Numbered from the stretch's first letter, positions 13,732-21,862 are shown. The stretch is DNA of 32,692 nt from Streptomyces sp. WAC 04229 (GCF_003947455.1 NZ_QHJH01000074.1:1-32692), one strand, 5' to 3'. Program-made: numbers and translations. The notes: generated by a model from the sequence alone, not told the origin.

Positions 13732-15558
13732 ATGGGGCACTACAAGCCGAATCTCCGGGACATCGAGTTCAACCTCTTCGAGGTGCTCGGCCGTGACAAG
13801 GTTTACGGCACCGGCCCGTTCGCGGAGATGGACACCGACACCGCCAAGAGCGTCCTGGAGGAGCTGACCCGCCTCTCGGAGAACGAGCTGGCCGAGTCCT
13901 TCGCCGACGCCGACCGCAACCCGCCGGTCTTCGACCCGGAGACCAACACCGCGCCGGTCCCGGCGTCCTTCAAGAAGAGCTACCAGGCCTTCATGGACTC
14001 CGAGTACTGGCGTCTGGGCCTGCCCGAGGAGATCGGCGGCACCACCGCGCCGCGCTCCCTGATCTGGGCCTACGCGGAGCTGATCCTCGGCGCCAACCCG
14101 GCCGTGTGGATGTACTCCTCCGGCCCGGCGTTCGCCGGCATCCTCTTCGAGGAAGGCAACGAGGTCCAGAAGCACATCGCCTCGTTCGCCGTCGAGAAGC
14201 AGTGGGGCTCCACCATGGTGCTCACCGAGCCGGACGCCGGCTCGGACGTCGGCGCCGGCCGCACCAAGGCAGTCCAGCAGGAGGACGGCTCCTGGCACAT
14301 CGAGGGCGTGAAGCGCTTCATCACGTCCGGCGAGCACGACATGTCGGAGAACATCCTCCACTACGTCCTCGCCCGCCCCGAGGGCGCCGGCCCCGGCACC
14401 AAGGGCCTCTCCCTCTTCCTCGTCCCGAAGTACGAGTTCGACTTCGAGACCGGCGAACTGGGCGCGCGCAACGGCGTCTACGCCACCAACGTCGAGCACA
14501 AGATGGGCCTGAAGGCCTCCAACACCTGCGAGATGACCTTCGGCGACCGCCACCCCGCCAAGGGCTGGCTGATCGGCGACAAGCACGACGGCATCCGCCA
14601 GATGTTCCGGATCATCGAGTTCGCCCGCATGATGGTCGGCACGAAGGCGATCTCCACCCTGTCGACGGGCTACCTGAACGCGCTGGAGTACGCCAAGGAG
14701 CGCGTCCAGGGCCCCGACCTGGCCAACTTCATGGACAAGTCGGCCCCCAAGGTCACCGTCACCCACCACCCGGACGTCCGCCGCTCCCTCATGACCCAGA
14801 AGGCGTACGCCGAGGGCATGCGCGCGCTGGTGATGTACACCGCGTCCGTGCAGGACGAGATCCAGGTCAAGGAGGCGAACGGCGAGGACGCCTCGACCGA
14901 GCACGCCCTCAACGACCTGCTCCTGCCGATCGTCAAGGGCTACGGCTCGGAGAAGGCCTACGAGCAGCTCGCCCAGTCGCTCCAGACCTTCGGCGGCTCC
15001 GGGTTCCTCCAGGAGTACCCGATCGAGCAGTACATCCGCGACGCCAAGATCGACACCCTGTACGAGGGCACCACGGCGATCCAGGGCCAGGACTACTTCT
15101 TCCGGAAGATCGTCCGCAACCAGGGCGCCGCGCTGAACTCGCTCGCCGAGGACATCAAGAAGTTCCTGGCGCTGGCCACCGGCGGCGAGGAGCTGTCCGG
15201 CGCCCGCGAGCACCTGGCCAAGGCGGCCGTCGAGCTGGAGGCCATCGTCGGCCTGATGCTCACCGACCTCGCGGCCACCGAGCAGGACGTCAAGAACATC
15301 TACAAGGTCGGGCTGAACACCACCCGCCTGCTGCTCGCCTCCGGCGACGTGGTCGTCGGTTACCTGCTCCTCAAGGGCGCCGCGGTGGCCGCCGAGAAGC
15401 TGCCGACCGCCTCCGCCCGGGACAAGGCCTTCTACACCGGCAAGATCGCCGCCGCGAAGTTCTTCGCCGCGAACGTCCTGCCCGGCCTGACCCTGGCCCG
15501 CAAGGTCGCCCAGGGTGTCGAGCTGGACCTGATGGAGCTGGACGAGGCCGCGTTCTAG
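13732..15558 (+). CDS. Acyl-CoA dehydrogenase (FadE5-like, long form)
   Basis: A 608-residue flavoenzyme catalysing the first step of fatty acid beta-oxidation. N-terminal helical domain (about 40-160), middle beta domain with the FAD/substrate motif VLTEPDAGSDVG (about 165-175), C-terminal helical domain with FGGSGFLQEYPIEQ and the catalytic base Glu445 in LYEGTT, then an extra C-terminal domain (about 480-608) that sets long-form FadE5-type enzymes apart from 380-residue ACADs. ATG at 13732 has GGAG upstream and gives the usual start MGHYKPNLRD; an 18-residue upstream extension is rejected. Monocistronic: two hairpins follow. Chain-length preference is not readable. Confidence 0.95.
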   Translation: MGHYKPNLRDIEFNLFEVLGRDKVYGTGPFAEMDTDTAKSVLEELTRLSENELAESFADADRNPPVFDPETNTAPVPASFKKSYQAFMDSEYWRLGLPEEIGGTTAPRSLIWAYAELILGANPAVWMYSSGPAFAGILFEEGNEVQKHIASFAVEKQWGSTMVLTEPDAGSDVGAGRTKAVQQEDGSWHIEGVKRFITSGEHDMSENILHYVLARPEGAGPGTKGLSLFLVPKYEFDFETGELGARNGVYATNVEHKMGLKASNTCEMTFGDRHPAKGWLIGDKHDGIRQMFRIIEFARMMVGTKAISTLSTGYLNALEYAKERVQGPDLANFMDKSAPKVTVTHHPDVRRSLMTQKAYAEGMRALVMYTASVQDEIQVKEANGEDASTEHALNDLLLPIVKGYGSEKAYEQLAQSLQTFGGSGFLQEYPIEQYIRDAKIDTLYEGTTAIQGQDYFFRKIVRNQGAALNSLAEDIKKFLALATGGEELSGAREHLAKAAVELEAIVGLMLTDLAATEQDVKNIYKVGLNTTRLLLASGDVVVGYLLLKGAAVAAEKLPTASARDKAFYTGKIAAAKFFAANVLPGLTLARKVAQGVELDLMELDEAAF

Positions 15559-15583
15559 GCCCTTCCGGCTCAGGGGCCCGCGC

Positions 15584-15610
15584 CTCCCCGGTCCGATCGG
15601 TACCGGGGAG
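15584..15610 (+). terminator. Terminator hairpin after the acyl-CoA dehydrogenase gene
   Basis: CTCCCCGGT at 15584-15592 pairs perfectly with ACCGGGGAG at 15602-15610; the nine-base loop itself contains a palindromic CCGATCGG. It starts 25 bp after the stop codon. Confidence 0.7.
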
Positions 15611-15640
15611 TCCGGTCTCCACACTCCCCACACACCCTCA

Positions 15641-15678
15641 CGAGGGCCCGCTCCCGGCAGACCGGGAGCGGGCCCTCG
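15641..15678 (+). terminator. Very strong terminator hairpin between the dehydrogenase and aminopeptidase genes
   Basis: A perfect 17-bp stem (15641-15657 with 15662-15678) and a four-base loop, core CGAGGGCCCG. It ends nine bases before the -10 box of the aminopeptidase promoter, so it should fully insulate that gene. Confidence 0.85.
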
Positions 15679-15686
15679 TACGTCGT

Positions 15687-15692
15687 TAAGGT
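15687..15692 (+). promoter_or_regulatory. Candidate -10 box of a leaderless promoter for the M18 aminopeptidase
   Basis: TAAGGT is followed by seven bases, GAACCCC, and the ATG at 15700. It lies immediately after the terminator stem, and no ribosome-binding site is present. Confidence 0.5.
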
Positions 15693-15699
15693 GAACCCC

Positions 15700-16998
15700 A
15701 TGAGCGCACCGTCCCGCTTCGACCGCGGCCACACCGACGACCTGATGTCCTTCCTGGCGGCCAGCCCGACGCCGTACCACGCGGTGGCCACCGCCGCCGA
15801 GCGGCTGGAGAAGGCCGGATTCCGGCAGGTCGCCGAGACGGACGCGTGGGAGGGGGCCTCCGGCGGCAGGTACGTGCTGCGCGGCGGGGCGCTCGTGGCC
15901 TGGTACGTGCCGGAGGGCGCCGAGCCGCACACCCCCTTCCGCATCGTCGGCGCGCACACCGACTCCCCCAACCTGCGCGTCAAGCCGCGCCCGGACAGCG
16001 GGGCGCACGGCTGGCGCCAGGTCGCCGTGGAGGTCTACGGCGGCCCCCTGATGAACTCCTGGCTCGACCGCGACCTGGGCCTGGCGGGCCGGCTCTCGCT
16101 GCGCGACGGCTCCACCCGGCTGGTCAACATCGACCGCCCGCTGCTGCGCGTTCCGCAGCTCGCCATCCACATGGACCGCAACGTGTCCGCGGACGGCCTC
16201 AAGCTCGACAAGCAGCGCCACCTCCAGCCCGTCTGGGGCCTCGGCGACTCCGTCCGCGACGGCGACCTGATCGCCTTCCTGGAGGAGGAGACGGGCCTGA
16301 GCCGCGGGGACGTCACCGGCTGGGACCTGATGACCCACTCCGTGGAGGCCCCCGCCTACCTGGGCCGCGACCACGAGCTGGTGGCCGGGCCGCGCATGGA
16401 CAACCTCCTGTCGGTGCACGCCGGAACGGCCGCGCTGATCGCGGCCGCCGCCCCGGGGGCCGACCTCTCCCGCATCCCCGTACTCGCCGCCTTCGACCAC
16501 GAGGAGACCGGCTCCCAGTCGGACACGGGCGCCGACGGCCCGCTGCTCGGCAGCGTCCTGGAGCGCTCGGTGTTCGCGCGCGGCGGCTCGTACGAGGACC
16601 GGGCGCGCGCCTTCGCCGGCACCGTCTGCCTGTCCTCCGACACGGGCCACGCCGTCCACCCCAACTACGCGGAGCGGCACGACCCGACGCACCACCCGCG
16701 CGTCAACGGCGGCCCCCTGCTCAAGGTGAACGTCAACAACCGCTACGCCACCGACGGTTCGGGCCGCGCCGTCTTCGCCGCCGCCTGCGAGAGGGCGGAC
16801 GTCCCCTTCCAGACCTTCGTCTCCAACAACTCCATGCCGTGCGGCACCACCATCGGCCCGATCACCGCGGCGCGGCACGGCATCAGCACCGTGGACATCG
16901 GCGTGGCGATCCTTTCGATGCACAGCGCCCGGGAGTTGTGCGGCGCCGACGACCCGCACCTGCTGGCCAACGCGCTGGTGGCATTCCTCCGCTCGTAG
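15700..16998 (+). CDS. M18 family aminopeptidase (aspartyl aminopeptidase type)
   Basis: A 432-residue dizinc metallopeptidase that trims N-terminal, often acidic, residues in the cytosol. Metal and catalytic motifs are complete: GAHTDSPNLRVKP (His86, Asp88), RMDN, the acid pair in FDHEETGS, SSDTGHAVHPNY and the C-terminal SMHSARE. Length matches the family. The ATG at 15700 is preferred to a GTG nine bases earlier because the TAnnnT box at leaderless distance points to it and no ribosome-binding site supports the GTG. Two small genes follow in the same direction. Confidence 0.95.
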   Translation: MSAPSRFDRGHTDDLMSFLAASPTPYHAVATAAERLEKAGFRQVAETDAWEGASGGRYVLRGGALVAWYVPEGAEPHTPFRIVGAHTDSPNLRVKPRPDSGAHGWRQVAVEVYGGPLMNSWLDRDLGLAGRLSLRDGSTRLVNIDRPLLRVPQLAIHMDRNVSADGLKLDKQRHLQPVWGLGDSVRDGDLIAFLEEETGLSRGDVTGWDLMTHSVEAPAYLGRDHELVAGPRMDNLLSVHAGTAALIAAAAPGADLSRIPVLAAFDHEETGSQSDTGADGPLLGSVLERSVFARGGSYEDRARAFAGTVCLSSDTGHAVHPNYAERHDPTHHPRVNGGPLLKVNVNNRYATDGSGRAVFAAACERADVPFQTFVSNNSMPCGTTIGPITAARHGISTVDIGVAILSMHSARELCGADDPHLLANALVAFLRS

Positions 16999-17114
16999 AC
17001 CGCGGGAACGAGGAACGGCGTTCCACGGCATGCGGGTTGACACCCGGGGTACCCGAACGGAACCGGATCGACCGGAAACCCGGATCCGACCGGCTCTACA
17101 GGGAGGCGACACTC

Positions 17115-17363
17115 ATGGGCCTCGGCGGGTGCATCATCCTCATCGCCGTGGGAGCCATCCTCACGTTCGCGACCGACTGGGACATGCAGGGCGTCAACCT
17201 CGACCTGGTCGGGGTCATCTTCATGGTGGTCGGCCTGATCGGTGTCGCGACGTTCAGCAGCATCGCCCGGCGCAGGCGCGTCATGGTGCCGCCGACGACC
17301 CAGGTCGTCGAGGACCGCTCCCACCAGCCGCGTGACGGCTACAGCAACGGCTACGGCGCCTGA
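17115..17363 (+). CDS. Small membrane protein, DUF6458 type
   Basis: An 82-residue protein with two transmembrane helices (about 2-20 and 29-49) joined by a short acidic loop (TDWDMQGVNLDLVG), then a basic cytosolic stretch (ARRRR) and a polar tail ending in DGYSNGYGA. The layout matches short actinobacterial proteins of the DUF6458 group, function unknown. ATG at 17115 has GGGAGG eight bases upstream. It follows the aminopeptidase by 116 bp; that gap holds GGGTAC at 17047-17052 with GCAT 15 bp upstream, a loose match to a stress-sigma (SigB-type) promoter. Confidence 0.85.
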   Translation: MGLGGCIILIAVGAILTFATDWDMQGVNLDLVGVIFMVVGLIGVATFSSIARRRRVMVPPTTQVVEDRSHQPRDGYSNGYGA

Positions 17364-17448
17364 CCGGCCGCACACCGCACGCGGGCGCACTCATCCTGTC
17401 GGCCTACCGGCCGCGTTCCGCGGCGCCCGGCGGGGAAGCGGTCCGGAC

Positions 17449-17958
17449 ATGAGATTCCTCGTGTACGACCGGCTCCTCGGCATCGGTGACGACTACTGGA
17501 TCGAGGACGACTCCGGCAACAAGGTGTACCTCGTCGACGGCAAGGCGATGCGGCTGCGGGACACCTGGGAGCTGAAGGACGCCCAGGGACGCGTGCTCAT
17601 CGACATCCACCAGAAGATGCTCGCCCTGCGCGACACCATGGTGATCGAGCGGGCCGGCGAACCTCTGGCGCGGATCAAGCGGAAACGTCTCTCCCTGCTG
17701 CGCAACCACTACCGCGTCGCCCTGGCCGACGGAACCGAGCTGGACGTCAGCGGCAAGATCCTCGACCGGGAGTTCGCCGTCGAGTACGACGGCGAACTGC
17801 TGGCCGTCATCTCCCGCCGCCTACTGACCCTCCGGGACACCTACGGCGTGGACGTCGTACGCGACGACGCCGACCCGGCGCTGCTGATCGCGCTGACCGT
17901 GTGCGTGATCCACCTGGCGGAGAAGGAACGGGAGAAGGACGACGGCGAGGACGACTGA
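17449..17958 (+). CDS. LURP-one-related (LOR/tubby-like) family protein
   Basis: A 169-residue cytosolic protein with the repeating strands of the LOR/Tubby_2 fold: WIEDDSGNKVYLVDGKAMRLRDTWELKD, then VLIDIHQKMLALRDTMVIER and a mirrored second half (GKILDREFAVEYDGELLAVISRRLLTLRDTYGVDV). Each half carries the G-x-x-x-x-x-R-D-T element. It ends in an acidic/basic tail (EKEREKDDGEDD). The fold resembles phospholipid scramblase and Tubby barrels, but the bacterial function is unknown. ATG at 17449 has GGGGA upstream at long spacing. It lies 85 bp after the DUF6458 gene and ends 31 bp from the convergent hydrolase gene, with a GCCGGC-rich hairpin between. Confidence 0.87.
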   Translation: MRFLVYDRLLGIGDDYWIEDDSGNKVYLVDGKAMRLRDTWELKDAQGRVLIDIHQKMLALRDTMVIERAGEPLARIKRKRLSLLRNHYRVALADGTELDVSGKILDREFAVEYDGELLAVISRRLLTLRDTYGVDVVRDDADPALLIALTVCVIHLAEKEREKDDGEDD

Positions 17959-17989
17959 GCCGGCGGGCCGGCCGGTGGCGGGGCGGCGG

Positions 17990-18787
17990 CTACCGCGGGT
18001 GCGGGGCCGCCAGCCCCAGCACGCGGTCCTTCAGGGCCGGGAACTGCTCCCGGGTCGTCGCCACCTTCGCCGGGTCGAACTCCACCGTGAGGACCTCCTC
18101 GCCGGCCCCGGCCTCGGCCAGCACCTCGCCCCAGGGGTCGACCACGATCGAGTGACCGGCCTGCGGAACTCCGGCGTGCGTCCCGGCCGTTCCGCAGGCG
18201 AGGACGAACGCCTGGTTCTCCACCGCCCGTGCCTGGGCGAGGAGCGTCCAGTGGGCCCGGCGGCGCTCCGGCCAGCCCGCCGGGATCACGAGCGTCTCGG
18301 CCCCGGCGTCGACGAGCGAGCGGAAGAGTTCGGGGAAGCGCAGGTCGTAGCAGGTCGCCAGCCCGAGGGCGGTCTCCGGCAGACGGACCGTCACCGGCTC
18401 GCGCCCCGCACCCATCAGCACGGCCTCGCCCTTGTCGAAGCCGAAGCGGTGGATCTTGCGGTAGGAGGCGGCCAGGTCGCCGGAGGGGGAGAAGACGAGC
18501 GAGGTGTTGTAGAGGACTCCGTCCGGGGCGCGCTCGGGGACCGAACCCGCGTGCAGCCACACGCCCGTGTCGCTCGCCGCCTTGGCCATCGCCTCGTGCG
18601 TGGGGCCGGTCAGCGGCTCGGCCCACGCCTCGAAGTCGTCGAAGGCGAAGGCCCCGGTGGTCCACAGCTCCGGCAGCACCACGAGATCGGCTCCCGCCTG
18701 CTCCCGTACCAGAGCCGCCGCGCGCACTCGACGCGCTTCGGGCGTTTCGTCCTCATTCACGGCGATTTGAATCAAAGAGGCGCGCAC
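17990..18787 (-). CDS. Carbon-nitrogen hydrolase (nitrilase superfamily, omega-amidase-like)
   Basis: A 265-residue cytosolic amidase. The Glu-Lys-Cys triad is complete: Glu40 in VVLPELW, Lys111 in SYRKIHRF and Cys146 in LATCYDLRFPELF. The YDLRFPE context after the Cys is that of the Nit2/omega-amidase branch, which hydrolyses small omega-amides such as alpha-ketoglutaramate, but the substrate is inferred. The start is uncertain. GTG at 18787 gives the normal N-terminus VRASLIQIAV; an in-frame GTG at 18838 would add 17 residues unlike the family. The upstream 180 bp are shared with the divergent mycothiol-dependent gene and contain a palindromic operator candidate. Confidence 0.9.
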   Translation of the reverse strand: MRASLIQIAVNEDETPEARRVRAAALVREQAGADLVVLPELWTTGAFAFDDFEAWAEPLTGPTHEAMAKAASDTGVWLHAGSVPERAPDGVLYNTSLVFSPSGDLAASYRKIHRFGFDKGEAVLMGAGREPVTVRLPETALGLATCYDLRFPELFRSLVDAGAETLVIPAGWPERRRAHWTLLAQARAVENQAFVLACGTAGTHAGVPQAGHSIVVDPWGEVLAEAGAGEEVLTVEFDPAKVATTREQFPALKDRVLGLAAPHPR

Positions 18788-18874
18788 ACTACCACCGTCC
18801 TGGCGTTCGAGCCGTCCACACGGGCCTACGATCGTCACACGAAAGCACTGCCGGGGTGCCGCACAGCAGCGTAA

Positions 18875-18888
18875 CTTAGCGTGCTAAG
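18875..18888. promoter_or_regulatory. Palindromic operator candidate in a divergent intergenic region
   Basis: CTTAGC-GT-GCTAAG is a perfect inverted repeat with a two-base centre. It is AT-rich in a GC-rich background, lies 82 bp before the GTG at 18970 and 87 bp before the GTG at 18787, and includes TAnnnT-like boxes. The style is that of MarR-family operators. No regulator gene is adjacent. Confidence 0.45.
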
Positions 18889-18969
18889 ACGCCCGCCGAC
18901 CGCAGCCACCGCCCACTGGCACCGCCGCCACCGCCCGCCCGTGTACCGACCGCCGAGGGGTCCCGTTCC

Positions 18970-19794
18970 GTGAGTCTGCATCCCACCCTCCAGCCCTACG
19001 CCGACGCCTGGACTCACTCCATCGAGGCGATATCCGAGCTGGTCCAGCCGCTTGTGGAAGCAGAGTGGAACCGCCGTACCCCCTGCCCGGGCTGGTCGGT
19101 GCGGGACGTCGTCTCCCACGTCCTGGGCCTGGACTCCGAGATGCTCGGCGACCCCCGCCCCATCCACACCCTGCCGCGCGACCTCTTCCACGTCACCAAC
19201 GACCACCAGCGCTACACGGAGATGCAGGTCGACGTCCGCCGCCACCACACGGCCCCCGAGATGACCTCCGAGCTGGAGTACATGATCATCCGGCGCAACC
19301 GCCAGCTGCGGAACGAGTCGCGGGACCCGGGTACGAAGGTGCGCGGCCCGCTCTCCACCGAGCTGACCCTGGAGGAGGCGATGCGCCGGCACGCCTTCGA
19401 CGTGTGGGCGCACGAGCAGGACCTGCGCACCGCCCTCGGCCGCCCCGGCAACCTCGACTCCCCGGGCGCGCACGTCGCCCGTGACGTACTGCTCGACGAA
19501 CTGCCGGCCGTCGTCGCCGAACGCGCGGACGCGCCGCGCAGCTCCGCCGTCGTCTTCGACGTGCACGGCCCGGTCGAGTTCCTGCGCACCATCCGCGTCG
19601 ACATCCAGGGCCGCGGCACCCTGGAGACGGCGCCCGCGCTCGGCCCCGCGGCGACGCTGACCATGGACTGGGAGACGTACTTCCGCCTGGCCTGCGGCCG
19701 CGTGAGCCTCCAGGCGTCGGCGGACCGCATCAAGACGGAGGGCGACCCGGGCCTGACGGACGCGATCCTGCGCCACTTCACGGTGACACAGTAG
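18970..19794 (+). CDS. Maleylpyruvate isomerase family mycothiol-dependent enzyme (DinB-like)
   Basis: A 274-residue protein with the N-terminal DinB/MDMPI metal-binding four-helix domain (about 5-160) and the MDMPI C-terminal domain (about 170-265). Probable metal ligands are His50 in VVSHVLGLD and His148 in DVWAHEQD; the position usually held by Glu, four residues before the second His, is Asp144. The family includes mycothiol-dependent maleylpyruvate isomerase and other mycothiol transferases, so the real substrate is unknown. GTG start at 18970 has CCGAGGGG upstream. It ends beside a dispersed repeat with a terminator stem. Confidence 0.88.
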   Translation: MSLHPTLQPYADAWTHSIEAISELVQPLVEAEWNRRTPCPGWSVRDVVSHVLGLDSEMLGDPRPIHTLPRDLFHVTNDHQRYTEMQVDVRRHHTAPEMTSELEYMIIRRNRQLRNESRDPGTKVRGPLSTELTLEEAMRRHAFDVWAHEQDLRTALGRPGNLDSPGAHVARDVLLDELPAVVAERADAPRSSAVVFDVHGPVEFLRTIRVDIQGRGTLETAPALGPAATLTMDWETYFRLACGRVSLQASADRIKTEGDPGLTDAILRHFTVTQ

Positions 19795-19797
19795 GTT

Positions 19798-19868
19798 TCC
19801 AGCCCGTCCGGCGTTTGAGGACGAGGCCGTTCAGGCCGAAGCGGGGGTCTGGGGGCGGCAGCCCCCAG
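19798..19868. repeat. Dispersed Streptomyces intergenic repeat
   Basis: The block that begins TTTCCAGCCCGTCCGGCG, continues with TTTGAGGACGAGGC and ends in GGGGGTCTGGGGGCGGCAGC is one I recognise as an abundant intergenic repeat of Streptomyces chromosomes, usually placed at gene ends. It fills the space between two convergent genes and carries a terminator-like stem at its end. Copy number cannot be judged from this window, where it occurs once. Confidence 0.75.
19849..19868. terminator. Terminator stem within the dispersed repeat
   Basis: CTGGGGGC at 19849-19856 pairs with GCCCCCAG at 19861-19868 around GGCA. A second stem, GCACCC/GGGTGC at 19876-19892, lies next to the stop codon of the transporter gene. 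Together they serve both convergent genes. Confidence 0.7.
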
Positions 19869-19892
19869 CCGGCCCGCACCCACACCGGGTGC

Positions 19893-21203
19893 CTACGCGG
19901 GAACGTGCACCGTCTCCACCCGGCTGGCGACCAACCGCTCGCTCTCCCTCCGAGCCGCCCGCCTCCGCAGCCGCAGGATCTGCGTGATCCCGAGCGCCTG
20001 CAACACGAACACGGAAGAGAACGCGACGGCGTAGTCGTCCCCCGTCGCATCCAGCAGCACCCCCACCGCGAACAACGTGGTCATCGACGCCACGAAGCCC
20101 CCCATGTTCGTGATCCCGGACGCCGTGCCCTGCCGCTCCGGGGGATTCGCCGGCCGCGCGAAGTCGAAGCCGATCATCGACGCCGGCCCGCACGCCCCGA
20201 GCACGGTGCAGAGCACGACCAGCAGCCACATCGGCGCGTGGTCGGCCGGGTAGGCCAGCGTCGCCGCCCACAGGACCGACGTCGCGCCCACCGTGCCGAG
20301 CGCCAGCGGCAGCCGCGCCGCGTGGTGCCGGGCGATGATCTGGCCGTAGACCAGGCCGACGGTCATGTTGGACAGCACGACGAGGGTGAGCAGCGTGCCG
20401 GCCGTGGCCTGGGACAGCCCCTGCGCCTCGACCAGGAACGGCATGCCCCACAGCAGCAGGAAGACCATCGCCGGGAACTGGGTGGTGAAGTGCACCCACA
20501 GCCCCAGCCGCGTCCCCGGCTCCCGCCAGGACAGCGCGATCTGCCGCCTTACGTACGCGGCCCCCTGATGCGGCATCGGCTCCGGCTCGTGTCCCTCGGG
20601 GTGGTCCTTCAGGAAGAGCAGCAGCAGGACGAAGACCACCACACCGGCGAGCGCGCTGCCCGCGAACGCGGCCGTCCAGCCGACGCCGTGCAGCAGCCGG
20701 GCGAGGACGAGGGTGGAGACCAGGTTGCCCGCCATGCCGACGAGACCGGCGAGCTGGGCGACCATCGGCCCCCGGCGGGCGGGGAACCAGCGGGTGCCCA
20801 GCCGCAGCACGCTGATGAAGGTCATCGCGTCGCCGCAGCCCAGCAGCGCCCGCGAGGCGAGCGCCATCCCGTACGACGGTGAGAAGGCGAAGCCGAGCTG
20901 CCCGGCCGTGAAGAGCACCACGCCGATTCCCAGCACCCGCTTGGTGCCGAGCCGGTCGACCAGCAGGCCGACGGGTATCTGCATGCCCGCGTAGACCAGC
21001 AGCTGGAGGATGGAGAAGGTGGACAGCGCCGAGGCGTTGACGTGGAAGCGGTCGGCGGCGTCGAGACCGGCGACCCCCAGCGACGTACGGAAGATGACGG
21101 CGACGAAGTAGACGGCGACGCCGATGCCCCAGACGGCCATCGCGCGCCGGCCGCCCGGCGGATCGCCGGGCAGGCCGCGCCCGGCCGAGGTGGCCGTGCT
21201 CAT
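19893..21203 (-). CDS. MFS transporter
   Basis: A 436-residue major facilitator with twelve predicted transmembrane helices and the MFS loop-2 motif in VGLLVDRLGTKR (about 80-92). The loop between helices 6 and 7 (about 205-230, LKDHPEGHEPEP...) is hydrophilic, and the second half shows GQIIARHHAARLP as the matching motif. Substrate unknown; the organisation with a GntR/FCD regulator suggests an organic-acid or sugar-acid carrier, by inference. ATG at 21201-21203 overlaps the TGA of the regulator gene (ATGA on the minus strand), so both are made from one mRNA and translation is coupled. Confidence 0.92.
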   Translation of the reverse strand: MSTATSAGRGLPGDPPGGRRAMAVWGIGVAVYFVAVIFRTSLGVAGLDAADRFHVNASALSTFSILQLLVYAGMQIPVGLLVDRLGTKRVLGIGVVLFTAGQLGFAFSPSYGMALASRALLGCGDAMTFISVLRLGTRWFPARRGPMVAQLAGLVGMAGNLVSTLVLARLLHGVGWTAAFAGSALAGVVVFVLLLLFLKDHPEGHEPEPMPHQGAAYVRRQIALSWREPGTRLGLWVHFTTQFPAMVFLLLWGMPFLVEAQGLSQATAGTLLTLVVLSNMTVGLVYGQIIARHHAARLPLALGTVGATSVLWAATLAYPADHAPMWLLVVLCTVLGACGPASMIGFDFARPANPPERQGTASGITNMGGFVASMTTLFAVGVLLDATGDDYAVAFSSVFVLQALGITQILRLRRRAARRESERLVASRVETVHVPA

Positions 21204-21850
21204 CGGACCTCCCCCCGCGCCAGGTTCGAGAACCAGCCCACGTGGCGGCCGACGACGCCGACCGCCGCCTCCGCGTCCCCCGCACGCAGCGCGTCGAGGA
21301 TCTCCTCGTGCTCGGCGAGGGTCTTGGCGATCCGGTCGGGATGCGAGTGCATGACGGCCACGCCCATGCGCAGCTGGCGGTCGCGGAGCTGGTCGTAGAG
21401 GCGGGAGAGGATCTCGTTGCCGCCGCTGCGGACGATCTCGGCGTGGAAGCAGCGGTCGGTGACGGAGGCGGCGACGAAGTCCCCGGCGGCGGCCTGCTCC
21501 TTCTGCCGGGCGAGCAGTTCCTCCAGCCGTTCGACGAGTCCGGGCGGTGCGGGTACGGCCTTCCTGGCCGCGTGCTCCTCGACCAGCAGCCGGGTTTCCA
21601 CCACGTCCGCGATCTCCTGGGCGGACACGGGCAGGACCAGCGCGCCCTTCTTCGGGTAGAGCCGGATCAGGCCCTCGGCCTCCAGCCGGAGCAGGGCCTC
21701 GCGCACCGGCGTGCGGGAGACGCCCACGGCCTCCGCCAGCTCGCCCTCGGTGAGCAGCGTCCCGCCCTCGTAGCGGCGCTCCAGGACGCCCTGTTTGACG
21801 TGGGTGTAGACGCGGTCCGCCGCGGGGGGCTGCTTCACTGCCGTGCTCAT
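21200..21850 (-). CDS. GntR family transcriptional regulator, FadR/FCD subfamily
   Basis: A 216-residue regulator. The winged helix-turn-helix (about 10-75) shows LTEGELAEAVGVSRTPVREALLRLEAEGLI, the classic GntR recognition region. The FCD effector domain (about 85-205) has metal-type ligands in TDRCFHAEIV, LAEHEEIL and VVGRHVGWF, as in ligands-binding FCD proteins that sense organic acids. It probably represses its own operon with the coupled MFS gene. ATG at 21850 is chosen: a TATCCT box six bases upstream indicates leaderless transcription, and upstream frame extension lacks regulator-like sequence. The region TTGTATCTATC just upstream (minus strand) could be its operator. Confidence 0.92.
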   Translation of the reverse strand: MSTAVKQPPAADRVYTHVKQGVLERRYEGGTLLTEGELAEAVGVSRTPVREALLRLEAEGLIRLYPKKGALVLPVSAQEIADVVETRLLVEEHAARKAVPAPPGLVERLEELLARQKEQAAAGDFVAASVTDRCFHAEIVRSGGNEILSRLYDQLRDRQLRMGVAVMHSHPDRIAKTLAEHEEILDALRAGDAEAAVGVVGRHVGWFSNLARGEVR

Positions 21851-21856
21851 GCCGAC

Positions 21857-21862
21857 AGGATA
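21857..21862 (-). promoter_or_regulatory. Candidate -10 box of a leaderless promoter for the GntR-MFS operon
   Basis: On the minus strand TATCCT is followed by GTCGGC and the ATG at 21850. The adjoining TTGTATC (21863-21870 region) is AT-rich and may be bound by the regulator. Confidence 0.45.

Noticed and set aside
13651..17112. Open frame of 1153 codons on the minus strand, antisense to the acyl-CoA dehydrogenase and aminopeptidase genes
   Set aside because: It mirrors two genes with clear family motifs. Its composition (Val/Gly/Arg/His-rich, no domains) is the usual shadow of high-GC third positions.
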